The notes under the pieces: model-generated
Seen by the model: only the letters and a program-made list of their open reading frames with translations
Database searches by the model: none
What the model was told of the DNA's origin: nothing
Assembly: GCA_910587625.1 (NCBI GenBank)
Contig: CAJUMW010000001.1
Coordinates: 122,009 to 164,491, forward strand
Source: an uncultured Christensenellaceae bacterium
GTDB lineage: Bacteria > Bacillota > Clostridia > Christensenellales > Borkfalkiaceae
Direction: 5' to 3'
Length of the DNA: 42,483 nucleotides
Shown: positions 32,828 through 41,800 of the stretch, piece by piece
Layout of the letters: every line of letters starts with the position of its first letter
Numbering within the stretch: the first letter of the stretch is position 1
Translations under genes and position numbers: made by a program

Positions 32828-33703
32828 TTAAGGAAGATAGAATTTAAGTTTGTTTTCCACAATTTTTGCTTCGAGGGGAACGTTGTCGTAGAGCTCTCCC
32901 TCGGCTTGAATGGTATAGTTTTCGTCCTCGTGAATAAACGTCGCAGCCTTTGTCTTGACGAAAGTCACGTTCTTTACTTTTGCAACTTTTCCGCGCATAA
33001 GCTTGATAAACGCCGAAATAATTTTGGGCTTCGATATGTAGTCTACGATAATAAGGTCCAAAAATCCGTCGTCTATTTTCGCTTCGGGAAATAAATTTAT
33101 GCCGCCGCCGAGAAACTTTCCGTTTCCGCAAGCCGCTATAAGTCCGTAATGCTTTTCCTCTTTATCGTCGTACCGTACGGTAAAATTACAGCTTTTAAAA
33201 TGAATAAGCGAAGAAATCAAAGAGCGCAAATATTTGCCCTTGCCGTGCTTGTTGCCGCTGTAAGTCCTCTTTAAAACATCGACGTCGATACCCATTCCCA
33301 CGGAATTAATCGAGCGCAAGCCGGACGAAAGCTCTATAAAATCGATGTGCCTCGGCTTACCGTATGCTATCAGCTCGGCGGCTTTTACCGCATTTATCGG
33401 AATTTTTGCACAGCTTGCAAAGTCGTTGCCCGTGCCTATAGGTACAAGCCCCAGCGAGCACTTTTCAAAATCTTTAAATCCGTTTATAATGTCGTGAAGC
33501 GTTCCGTCACCGCCCATTGCAACAAGCGTGTTCTCGTTCCCGTCCGCGGTAACCTCCTCGGCAATTTTTTTAGCGTCGCCCTTGACGTGTGTCAAAAGCA
33601 CCTTGTAAGCAATTTCCGCTCTGTCGAATACGCTTTTTACGGCTTCAAGTATTTTTCTTCCCTTACCTTTTAAACGAGTTTCGTTTGCAATAATGTAATG
33701 CAC
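32828..33703 (-). CDS. Diacylglycerol kinase-family lipid kinase
   Basis: A 291-residue protein of the DagK/YegS family. The nucleotide-binding motif is AMGGDGTLHDIINGF and GLVPIGTGNDFASC follows, both diagnostic. The C-terminal beta domain ends with QAEGELYDNVPLEAKIVENK. Such kinases phosphorylate diacylglycerol for phospholipid recycling, or related lipids. The start is GTG 33703, with GGAG seven bases before it; the TTG further upstream overlaps the promoter -10. It is the first gene of an operon with the SpoIIE-type phosphatase. Confidence 0.88.
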   Translation of the reverse strand: MHYIIANETRLKGKGRKILEAVKSVFDRAEIAYKVLLTHVKGDAKKIAEEVTADGNENTLVAMGGDGTLHDIINGFKDFEKCSLGLVPIGTGNDFASCAKIPINAVKAAELIAYGKPRHIDFIELSSGLRSINSVGMGIDVDVLKRTYSGNKHGKGKYLRSLISSLIHFKSCNFTVRYDDKEEKHYGLIAACGNGKFLGGGINLFPEAKIDDGFLDLIIVDYISKPKIISAFIKLMRGKVAKVKNVTFVKTKAATFIHEDENYTIQAEGELYDNVPLEAKIVENKLKFYLP

Positions 33704-33733
33704 GATAACACTCCGTATCTCTCTCTTACAAAT

Positions 33734-33785
33734 ATTATACAATAAATAATTTATAATTGCAATAATTTTGAAAAATTGCTATAAT
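33734..33785. promoter_or_regulatory. Symmetric divergent promoter sharing one palindromic -35 box
   Basis: TTGCAA (33757-33762) is its own reverse complement. Seventeen bases to the right is TATAAT (33780-33785), facing the nucleotidyltransferase gene. Seventeen bases to the left is TATAAT on the minus strand (33739-33734), facing the lipid kinase. One hexamer can thus serve as -35 for both promoters. The right-hand -10 ends only nine bases before the ATG at 33795. Confidence 0.8.
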
Positions 33786-33794
33786 GATTTTGCT

Positions 33795-35150
33795 ATGAAA
33801 ATAAATGTAAGCGAAAATCTTTTGCGCCTTGCCGAAAGTTGTCCTTATCCTCTCTATTTAGTGGGGGGAAGAGTGCGCGACTTTATTGCCAAGCTCGACG
33901 CGCATACTTTCGACAACGACATCTGCGCTCCGGCTGGCGCGGATGATTTTGCCACTCGCGCACAGGCTGTCGGATTTAGAATAGATAGCGTCTATAAAAA
34001 TACGGGCACGGTAAAACTGTCGTGTTCGGGAGAGGACTACGAATTTACCTGTTTTCGTTCGGACGAATATGTGAGAGGGGTACACAGACCGGTAAACACC
34101 TATTTTACCAAGGACATAACGCTTGACGCAAAGCGGCGCGATTTTAGGTGTAACGCCGTTTACTACGACATATATGGGGGGCAATTTGTCGATCCACTCG
34201 GAGGAATACGGGATATCGAGGGCAAAATATTAAACTGCGTCGACAATTCCGACAAGGTATTCGGTGAGGACGGGCTGCGTCTTATGCGCCTTGCACGAAT
34301 AGCCGCACAGACGGGATTTACTCCCTCTGCCGAATGTATAAGCGGCGCAAAAAATAATGCAAAACTCATTGCCGATATCTCAAAGGAGCGCATATATGCC
34401 GAACTTTCGGCTGTTTTGCATGCGGATTCACGCTACGGAATAGAGGGCGCGCAGTATAGGGGATTAAAAATTTTGGACGAAATAGGCGTCCTTGACCAAA
34501 TTATTCCCGAGCTTACTTTGGGGCGCGGAATGAGCCAGCGCTCGGACATTCACGCGTACGACGTGCTGGAACATTCCTTTAAAACGGTTTTGTATGCGGA
34601 CGCAAGTATACGCCTTGCCGCGCTTTTGCACGACGTAGGCAAGCCGTACTGTATGCTTAAAAACGGCAATTTTTATGCTCACGAAACCGAGGGCGCCGCG
34701 ATTGCCCCCGTAATATGCGCCCGTTTACGCGTTCCCAAAAAGCTTGCCGAAACCGTGACGGCGCTTACAAAGCTGCATATGTACGATTTGCGTTGCGACG
34801 CGAAAGAGAACAAAGTGCGAAGATTTATAGTGAAAAATTTGCAATATTTCGACGGGCTTATGCTGTTGAAGCAGGCAGACTATTCCGCCTGCCGCGACGA
34901 TTTGTCGGTTGCACCGTCGGTTAGAAAGATGACCGAAATTTTGCAAAAGATGAAAAGCGAGGGCGTTCCTTTGACAGTAAAACAGTTGAATGTTCGCGGA
35001 AACGACTTGATAGAGTGCGGCTGTCCGCCCGAGAAGGTAGGAAAGGTACTTGATGTATTGCTTATGGAGTGTTGCATAAATACCATTAAAAACCAGCGCG
35101 AAGCGCTGTTAAATTACGCGCAGAAGGTTGCATTTAAAAGCATTATATAA
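33795..35150 (+). CDS. cca: CCA-adding (or poly(A) polymerase-like) tRNA nucleotidyltransferase with HD domain
   Basis: A 452-residue enzyme of the class II nucleotidyltransferase family. The head domain has LVGGRVRDF (GG at 24-25) and the metal-binding DND at 40-42, then RRDFRCNAV and EDGLRLMRLARIAAQTGF, which are standard motifs. A C-terminal HD domain follows with LLHDVGKPY and a later LHMYDLR. It restores or completes CCA on tRNA 3' ends; an A-adding-only role cannot be excluded. ATG 33795 is chosen over 33768, which lies upstream of the -10. The promoter is nine bases from the ATG with no Shine-Dalgarno, so a leaderless message is likely. Confidence 0.9.
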   Translation: MKINVSENLLRLAESCPYPLYLVGGRVRDFIAKLDAHTFDNDICAPAGADDFATRAQAVGFRIDSVYKNTGTVKLSCSGEDYEFTCFRSDEYVRGVHRPVNTYFTKDITLDAKRRDFRCNAVYYDIYGGQFVDPLGGIRDIEGKILNCVDNSDKVFGEDGLRLMRLARIAAQTGFTPSAECISGAKNNAKLIADISKERIYAELSAVLHADSRYGIEGAQYRGLKILDEIGVLDQIIPELTLGRGMSQRSDIHAYDVLEHSFKTVLYADASIRLAALLHDVGKPYCMLKNGNFYAHETEGAAIAPVICARLRVPKKLAETVTALTKLHMYDLRCDAKENKVRRFIVKNLQYFDGLMLLKQADYSACRDDLSVAPSVRKMTEILQKMKSEGVPLTVKQLNVRGNDLIECGCPPEKVGKVLDVLLMECCINTIKNQREALLNYAQKVAFKSII

Positions 35151-35199
35151 TATAATATTGTCGTAAACTTTCCGTTTTGCGGAAAAAGCGAGGTAAATT

Positions 35200-37653
35200 A
35201 TGGCAAATACTACAAGAAGAAAGGGTTTTTCCATTCTGTCTTTTTTACTCGGAATAATTTTGGGAATGATACTTTTAGTCGGAATAGTGGCGGGAGTGGG
35301 ATATTACGCGCTGACTACCGACGTTGACTCGGCGTTAAAGCTTGCCGGTTTGGAAAATAAAGACGAAAACGGCAACTACATATACGTCAATACCGATTTG
35401 GAGTCGGGCGGAGCGAAAAGCCTTTTGGACTTGTTTGACAAGGTTATGCAGTTTACGGGCGACCCCGAAAACTTGTCCGTTGGAGAGGTGGAAAAGCTTT
35501 TGCCTGCCGTAAAAGATATGGTGGACCAGCTTCACACAACAATAAACGAATTTATCCCCATGGAGCGCAACGAGCTTTTGGAGGTTAAGTTTTCGGGTTT
35601 GGAGGAGTTCGTCAAGACAAAAGTTTACGACATTCAGCCTGCCGTTCTGTTCGGCAATTTAGGTATGTCGGGACTTGTGGAAAATAAAATTATATCGCTC
35701 GTTTTACTCGGCAGCGAGGCGGACTATGTTGTAAACGGAGGGGTAAAATATCCCGTGTATTACGACGCGTTCGAGCTTGTCGACGGCGCTTATTTGAGAA
35801 AGGACGACGGCTTGCCCCTGCCTGCGGAGTACAGCGACAATTTGTATCTTAAAGGCGAAGAGTACAGGCTGTACTATTACATAGTCGACGGCACGCCGTA
35901 CATTACCGACGACGGATATACTTATTATCCTCCCGTTGCAAAGACTCGTTTCGGCGGACAGTATTCTTCGTACACCCCCGAATATGCCAAACTTACGGGC
36001 TATTATTATATGAACGGCGACGAGCGCGTGGTAGTTACGCCTATCACTGTCGGCGCATTGGGTGACGGTCAGTTAGATATGCTCGACGACATCTATCTCA
36101 CCGAGCTTTTGAGCGAAAGCAACGAACTTGCCGAAAAAGTTTTCGGGGAAATTTCGCTTGGAAATCTTATGAACGAGGGCGTCGACTTCGAAGCGATTTT
36201 AAACGGCTTGTACGTCGGAGATATCGTCAAAACCAAAGTTGACGACTCTATTATGGCAAACCTCGTCTGGAAAATTAAGGATATAGTCGCACAGCCCGGA
36301 GAGGATTATACTCACATAGGTAAATACACCGCAGACGAAAGAGATGTTACGCTTTATATAAATACCGAGCAGAACGCCTCGGGAGATTCGATAATAGAAA
36401 GTGCATATTATATCGACGGACAAAACAAGGTCGAAGTCAATTCGGTAACAATAGGCAACCTTATGGACGGCTTCGGCGTCGACGAAGTGCTCAACGACAT
36501 TACGCTTGCCGACTTTATCGACATTAAGGCAACCGACGCAATTTTATCCTACCTCGGCTACGGTATTTACGGTATCAAACAGACGGACGGCGTCTATACT
36601 GCAAAATACGAAATAGCGGAAGGCGGCGTTTTGCGCGAGGCGGACTGCTTTATTGAAACTTCGGCAGAAGGGGAAAACGTGCTTATAACCTCTTGCTATT
36701 ATCAGGAGGACGGCGCGCGCATAGAAATTCCGTGCGCAAACGTACAACAGCTTTCCGACAGAATAAGCACCGTTACAAAAAAACTTACGCTGGGTGAGTT
36801 TATAGGTGAAACCGACGACCCTGTGTTAAAGAAGCTCGGCGGCTATACGCTCGACAACGTAAGCGAAGCTATAAACACCTTGACAATAGGCGACGTGTTG
36901 ACGAATGCGGACGACAACAAGCTTTTATCGAACCTCAAAGACACGCCGCTTTCAGAGCTGCCTACAAAGATAAACACTTTGAAAATGAGCGACATTTTGG
37001 AAATAGACGAGGACAATTTATTGCTTTCGGGTATAAAGGACGCAACGCTTGAAACCTTGCCCGAGGTAATAAACACGCTCAACATAAACGAGCTTTACGC
37101 CAAAGAAATTTATAAGGTAAAGACGGGTGAGGACGAAAGCGGCAACGCGGTCTACGCGGACGGAGTAAGAAAACAAGCCGTATCCGTCGTAACCGACCCC
37201 AACACGCAAATCGCGTTTAATGAAAGCTACGTCTACTATACAAGAACCGTTGCAGATGACGGCTCGGAAAAGTTTACCCTCGTAAATATCCCCGGCAATG
37301 CGCTCGGCAAAATTACGGCGCAGCAGTTTGCGGCGCTGGGCGGAGAGTACTATACTTACGGAGAGGCAAACGGTGTATGGCAAATTTTGCTGTATAACGA
37401 GGATAGCGAAAGCGTATATACCGTAAACAACCTTGCGGCAATGATGGACAACGTTTCAAAAAACATGTCGCACTCAACGCTTAGGCAGCTTCACGAAATA
37501 GGCGTGCTTGTAATAGATAAGCCCGAGTTTTTCGACAACAAGCTGTACTACCTTGACAGCAGTATGCGCCCCGTGCAGTCTGACAAGGCTGTCGGAGATA
37601 TGGAGCTTATCGAACTTATTAACTTTATTATCAACAACATTTCGCGCGGATAG
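35200..37653 (+). CDS. Large membrane-anchored extracytoplasmic protein with internal repeats, unknown function
   Basis: An 817-residue protein that I do not recognise. A positively charged start (NTTRRKGF) and one hydrophobic helix (about 10-38) anchor it; the rest is acidic, Tyr-rich and probably outside. Near the end two repeats of 33 residues begin INTLTIGDVLTNADDNKLL and INTLKMSDILEIDEDNLLL, preceded by a weaker copy (LTLGEFIGETDDPVLKKLGG). Earlier segments also repeat ITxxxLxDxxxxxE patterns (VGALGDGQLDMLDDIYLTEL). No catalytic motif is seen. GAGGT precedes the ATG. It lies between cca and rpsF, apparently as its own unit. Confidence 0.8.
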   Translation: MANTTRRKGFSILSFLLGIILGMILLVGIVAGVGYYALTTDVDSALKLAGLENKDENGNYIYVNTDLESGGAKSLLDLFDKVMQFTGDPENLSVGEVEKLLPAVKDMVDQLHTTINEFIPMERNELLEVKFSGLEEFVKTKVYDIQPAVLFGNLGMSGLVENKIISLVLLGSEADYVVNGGVKYPVYYDAFELVDGAYLRKDDGLPLPAEYSDNLYLKGEEYRLYYYIVDGTPYITDDGYTYYPPVAKTRFGGQYSSYTPEYAKLTGYYYMNGDERVVVTPITVGALGDGQLDMLDDIYLTELLSESNELAEKVFGEISLGNLMNEGVDFEAILNGLYVGDIVKTKVDDSIMANLVWKIKDIVAQPGEDYTHIGKYTADERDVTLYINTEQNASGDSIIESAYYIDGQNKVEVNSVTIGNLMDGFGVDEVLNDITLADFIDIKATDAILSYLGYGIYGIKQTDGVYTAKYEIAEGGVLREADCFIETSAEGENVLITSCYYQEDGARIEIPCANVQQLSDRISTVTKKLTLGEFIGETDDPVLKKLGGYTLDNVSEAINTLTIGDVLTNADDNKLLSNLKDTPLSELPTKINTLKMSDILEIDEDNLLLSGIKDATLETLPEVINTLNINELYAKEIYKVKTGEDESGNAVYADGVRKQAVSVVTDPNTQIAFNESYVYYTRTVADDGSEKFTLVNIPGNALGKITAQQFAALGGEYYTYGEANGVWQILLYNEDSESVYTVNNLAAMMDNVSKNMSHSTLRQLHEIGVLVIDKPEFFDNKLYYLDSSMRPVQSDKAVGDMELIELINFIINNISRG

Positions 37654-37665
37654 TCCTATTTTAAG

Positions 37666-37694
37666 TTGACAACGCCGTTTAAATGTTGTAATAT
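37666..37694 (+). promoter_or_regulatory. Promoter of the rpsF-ssb-rpsR operon
   Basis: TTGACA (37666-37671), 17 bases and TAATAT (37689-37694). The transcript would carry a leader of about 70 bases before rpsF. Confidence 0.75.
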
Positions 37695-37715
37695 TGATAA
37701 GTAGCTTATTTTAAG

Positions 37716-37753
37716 CTTTAACCTTGCGTATCGTAGTTGATACGCCGATTAAG
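37716..37753 (+). promoter_or_regulatory. Candidate S6:S18 autoregulatory leader element
   Basis: A hairpin GCGTATC/GATACGC (37726-37745) sits on a lower CTTTAA/TTAAG stem, with CCGA (37745-37748) left unpaired or bulged on the 3' side between them. The published S6:S18 motif in rpsF leaders has a conserved CCG in a bulge between a stem and a hairpin, so this fits. In that model the S6:S18 complex binds its own mRNA and represses translation. The match is by eye, not by covariance model. Confidence 0.55.
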
Positions 37754-37771
37754 TCCGGGAGGTGAAAAATT

Positions 37772-38056
37772 ATGAAAACTTACGAGATGATTTACATTCT
37801 TGACGCGACGGCAGCCGAAGAGGCAAGAGAAGCTATTTCAAAGAAATTCGAAGAGATAGTTGCGTCCAAGGGCGGCAGCGTCGTTTCCGTAGACAAGTGG
37901 GGTACCAAAAAGCTTGCATATCCCATCAACTACAAGACGGAAGGCGAGTACTTTGTAATGAATTTCGAAGCTGACGGTTCAACGGTCAAGGAATTGGAAA
38001 GAATTTCCGACCTGTCGAGCGAAGTTTTAAGAAGAATGATTACGGTAAAAGCATAG
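37772..38056 (+). CDS. rpsF: 30S ribosomal protein bS6
   Basis: Ninety-four residues starting MKTYEMIYILDATAAEEARE and including WGTKKLAYPINYKTEGEYFV, both typical of bS6, which binds 16S rRNA as a pair with bS18 in the platform of the 30S subunit. The length is standard. A strong GGGAGGTG lies before the ATG. First gene of the classic rpsF-ssb-rpsR operon. Confidence 0.97.
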   Translation: MKTYEMIYILDATAAEEAREAISKKFEEIVASKGGSVVSVDKWGTKKLAYPINYKTEGEYFVMNFEADGSTVKELERISDLSSEVLRRMITVKA

Positions 38057-38065
38057 GAAAAAGGT

Positions 38066-38488
38066 ATGAACAAAGTATTTTTAATAGGGAATTTAACGCG
38101 TGACCCCGAGCTTACAGAAACGTCGGGCGGAATTAAAATTTGCCGTTTTGCAATAGCCGTAAACAGAAATTATTCGGGCGGCGACGGTGAAAGAAAGACC
38201 GACTTTTTCAACTGCGTTGCATGGCGCAATCTGGCTGAAACGGTTGCACGTTACACGAGAAAGGGCATAAAGGTAGCGGTAAGCGGCTCGATAGAGCTTA
38301 GAAACTATGAGGACGCGCAGGGCGTTAAGCGCACGGCAGTCGACATAGTCGCACAGGACGTAGAGTTTTTGACGCCTAAAAACGGCGCAAATTCAGACGA
38401 CTTTGCAGACAACGCGCCTTCAACAATGTCAAGAGGTTCAAAGCCCCAGCTTCAACCTTTTGACGACGATTCGGATATTCCCTTCTGA
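38066..38488 (+). CDS. ssb: Single-stranded DNA-binding protein
   Basis: A 140-residue SSB. The OB-fold begins MNKVFLIGNLTRDPELTETS and runs through FFNCVAWRNLAETVARYTRKG to about residue 105. A flexible linker leads to the acidic tail DDDSDIPF, which docks replication and repair partners. It coats single-stranded DNA as a tetramer during replication and repair. It starts nine bases after rpsF with AGGAAAAAGG before it. Confidence 0.97.
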   Translation: MNKVFLIGNLTRDPELTETSGGIKICRFAIAVNRNYSGGDGERKTDFFNCVAWRNLAETVARYTRKGIKVAVSGSIELRNYEDAQGVKRTAVDIVAQDVEFLTPKNGANSDDFADNAPSTMSRGSKPQLQPFDDDSDIPF

Positions 38489-38508
38489 TTTTTCAAGGAG
38501 ATAGTATT

Positions 38509-38763
38509 ATGGAAGAAAATAAAGTTGCACCCGTAAAAAAGGCGTTTAAAAGAACGTCGCGCAAAAAGGTTTGCGTCTTCTGCCAGGAAAAGGTGGAAGC
38601 AATCGACTATAAGGACGTAAACCGTTTAAAGAAGTTCGTTACCGAGAGCGGCAAAATGCTGCCTCGCAGAATGAGCGGCACTTGCGCAAAGCACCAGAGA
38701 GAGCTTTCAACGGCAATCAAGCGTGCAAGAATTTCGGCGTTACTTCCTTTCAAAGGAGACTAA
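38509..38763 (+). CDS. rpsR: 30S ribosomal protein bS18, zinc-binding form
   Basis: Eighty-four residues with the bS18 core DYKDVNRLKKFVTESGKMLP and RRMSGTCAKHQRELSTAIKR. VCVFCQ and TCAKHQ give CxxC plus CxxH, so this is the Cys-containing, zinc-binding (C+) version. The N-terminal stretch is Lys-rich. Last gene of its operon; AAGGAGA precedes the ATG and a terminator follows within ten bases. Confidence 0.96.
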   Translation: MEENKVAPVKKAFKRTSRKKVCVFCQEKVEAIDYKDVNRLKKFVTESGKMLPRRMSGTCAKHQRELSTAIKRARISALLPFKGD

Positions 38764-38768
38764 AAGCT

Positions 38769-38800
38769 AAAAGACCTTGTTAAAAACAAGGTCTTTTTTT
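38769..38800 (+). terminator. Terminator of the rpsF-ssb-rpsR operon
   Basis: AAAGACCTTGTT and AACAAGGTCTTT form a 12-bp stem followed by a T-run. Confidence 0.93.
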
Positions 38801-38821
38801 ATTTAATTTTAAAATTTTTAC

Positions 38822-38849
38822 TTGCAAAATTATATATATAGTGTATAAT
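38822..38849 (+). promoter_or_regulatory. Promoter of the InlB/BspA-repeat lipoprotein gene
   Basis: TTGCAA (38822-38827), 16 bases and TATAAT (38844-38849), about 35 bases upstream of the GTG start. Confidence 0.7.
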
Positions 38850-38883
38850 GGTATTAGGACTTTTATACTTTAAGGGGACGGAC

Positions 38884-41800
38884 GTGAAAAAAATAATTAA
38901 GCATTTATTTATAGCAATATTGGCAACGCTAATGGTGACTTGCTGTTTTTCGCTGTTGGCCTGCAATATCGACATTCCGGGCGGTAATACGGGAAACAAC
39001 GGGGAAAATAACGGAAACAACGGCGGTAACACCGATACCCCAAATGAGGATAACGAGAATAACGAAGATAAAAATTTTGTCGACTACACGCTGAAAAGTC
39101 TTACATATTCTGTCAGCGGAATGGGCGACTATTATATCGACGTTGAAAATATGTCTGCTACCGACCACGCAACGTACGACTCGATAATTTTAACGTACGG
39201 CAAACATGTATATATTTCTTCGAACCAATTAAAGTTTGTCGACGGCAGCGTATTATCGGTTTACGGAACTGTAAAATATACTTTAGACGGAGAAACGGTA
39301 ACTTTGCTCAACGACGCGCTTGCAAGCACGTTTAACTTTGTAAAACTTTCAAACGGAAAGTTTTCGATAGGCATAAGCCAGGAAATGGCAGGCAACACGG
39401 TTACCTGTTCATTCGACTATTACGCAAAAACTGCAACAACGTCTACATACACCGTATCTTTTGACAGCATGGGCGGAGAAAGTGTTGCCGCTCAAACAGT
39501 TAAGAAAGGCGGTGTTGCGCAAAGACCGAGCGACCCTCAAAGAAGCGGCTTTATATTTATCGGTTGGTTTACCGATATTAATTTTTCAAAAGAATACAAT
39601 TTTTCAACCCAGGTTTTAAAAGATATAACTCTGTATGCCAAATGGGAGCCGAACGGCAACAGCGGCACTCCCGGCGAAGATGACGAAGACAAAGATTTTG
39701 TCGGCTATACGCTGAAAAGCTTTACTTATTCTGTCAGCGGATTGGACGATTATTACGTCGACATAAACGATATGTCTGCTACCGACCACGAAACTTTTGA
39801 TTCGATAGTTTCAATGTACGGCAAACATGTAAACATTTCTTCAAATCATATAAAATTTGTCGACGGCAGCGTTTTGTCTTCATACGGAACAATAAAATAT
39901 ACTATAAACGGAGAAACGGTCACTTTACTCAATATTACGCTTGCAAGTTCGTTTAACAATGTAAAGCTTTCAAACGGAGTATTTTCGATTGGCATATTGC
40001 AGGTAATGGCAGGCGGCGTAGTTTCCTATACTTTCGACTATTGCGCGCCGAACGCAATACTGCCTTCGTACACAGTATCGTTTGACTGTATGGGCGGAGA
40101 AAATGTTGCCGCTCAAAAAGTTCAAAAGGGCGGTTTTGCGAAAAAGCCGAGCGCCCCTTATAGACACGGTTATACATTTGACAAATGGTACGTCGACGAA
40201 GAGTATTCGAAAGAATACGATTTTTCAACGCACGTTATAAAGGATATAACGCTTTACGCCAAATGGATACCCCTCGAAAACACGGTTACCTTTGAAACTT
40301 ACGGCGGAACATACGTCAGAGAGCAAACCGTCGAAAGCGGAAATAAAATTTATACCCCTTACAGCCCCCAAAAGGTGGGATATACGTTTGACGGCTGGTA
40401 TGCGGACAGCGAGTTTAAAACGGCTTGGGACTTTGATACCCTCGTCTATGAAAATTTAACTTTACACGCAAAATATAACCCCAAAACTTATACTTTAACC
40501 TTCAATCTCTTAGGCGGAGTATGCGAAACAACTTCCAAAAGCGTGACATACAACGCAGAGATTGGCGAGATGCCCGTGCCCGAGCGCCAAGGCTTTGTTT
40601 TTGACGGTTGGTACGAACAACAAGTGGGCGGCATAGCATTTAAAAGCAGTACAATATATAACGTTGCCAAAGATTATCAGCTTTATGCCAGATGGTTGAC
40701 TACCATTACCCTCGACGCCGACGAAGCGGGCACTCTTGAAAAAACTCAGGTACGCGCCGCATACAAGCAATTGCAGAGGTCTATCGAAGTACTTCCCTCC
40801 CCCATTCCGATAAACAGCGGTATTTCTTTCACCGGTTGGTACACGGAGCCCGGCGGCAAGGGCTTATTTCACGATAATGACTACCATTACAATTTTGAAG
40901 AACCGGTTACGCTTTACGCTTCCTATATAATAGGAATTAGCTTCGATTCGGCAGGCGGTTCGCACGTTTCGAACATTTTAGTAACAAAGGGCAACACTTT
41001 CGAGCCTGAAACCCCTCGGCGCACAGGCTATACTTTTGAAGGCTGGTACGACGAAACGGGCGCCAGGTATGACGAAACTACAGTTATAAATCGCATTTCG
41101 GAGTTGTATCTTACCGCAAAATGGACTGCCAACAAAATAACTTTCAGGTTCAACGCTCAGGGCGGCTCTTTAATTAGCAACAGAATTTACACCTACGATT
41201 CTCCGCTTGAAGAACTTCCCACAACCCAAAAAGAAGGCAACGTTTTCTGCGGTTGGTATAGCTATATCGGCGGCAGAGGCAATAAATACGACGAAACCAC
41301 CATTTGCAAATCCACCAACACTATAACCTTGTACGCAAAATGGACTGCAAACGTAACCTTTGACTACTTGGGCGCAACAAGCGATAACGAACAGGAAGCA
41401 CAGCAATTTGTCTATAATACCGCAATAGACATAGTCCTTCCCCAACCCTATAAAACGGGCTGGTCTTTCGAGGGCTGGTTCTCACAGCAAAACGGTCAGG
41501 GCACGCAACTGACAAATAACGCCTTATTGTACCCTTTCTCGACCGAGTGGAATTTGAGTGGAGATACAACTTTTTACGCTTATTGGGTGAAAGGTACTGA
41601 TAAACGCTACCTGTCATATACGACGGCATCGAGCGGCATAACAATAACGGGCTTAAAAGATACCGCTATTAAAAATCTTGAAATTCCTTCGATAATTAAT
41701 TTAAGCCCCGTAACAGCAATCAAGCAAAGTGCCTTTGCAAACACAGGACTAACAACCGTGACAGTGCCCGACACCGTAACTACAATTGGAGAAGGCGCAT

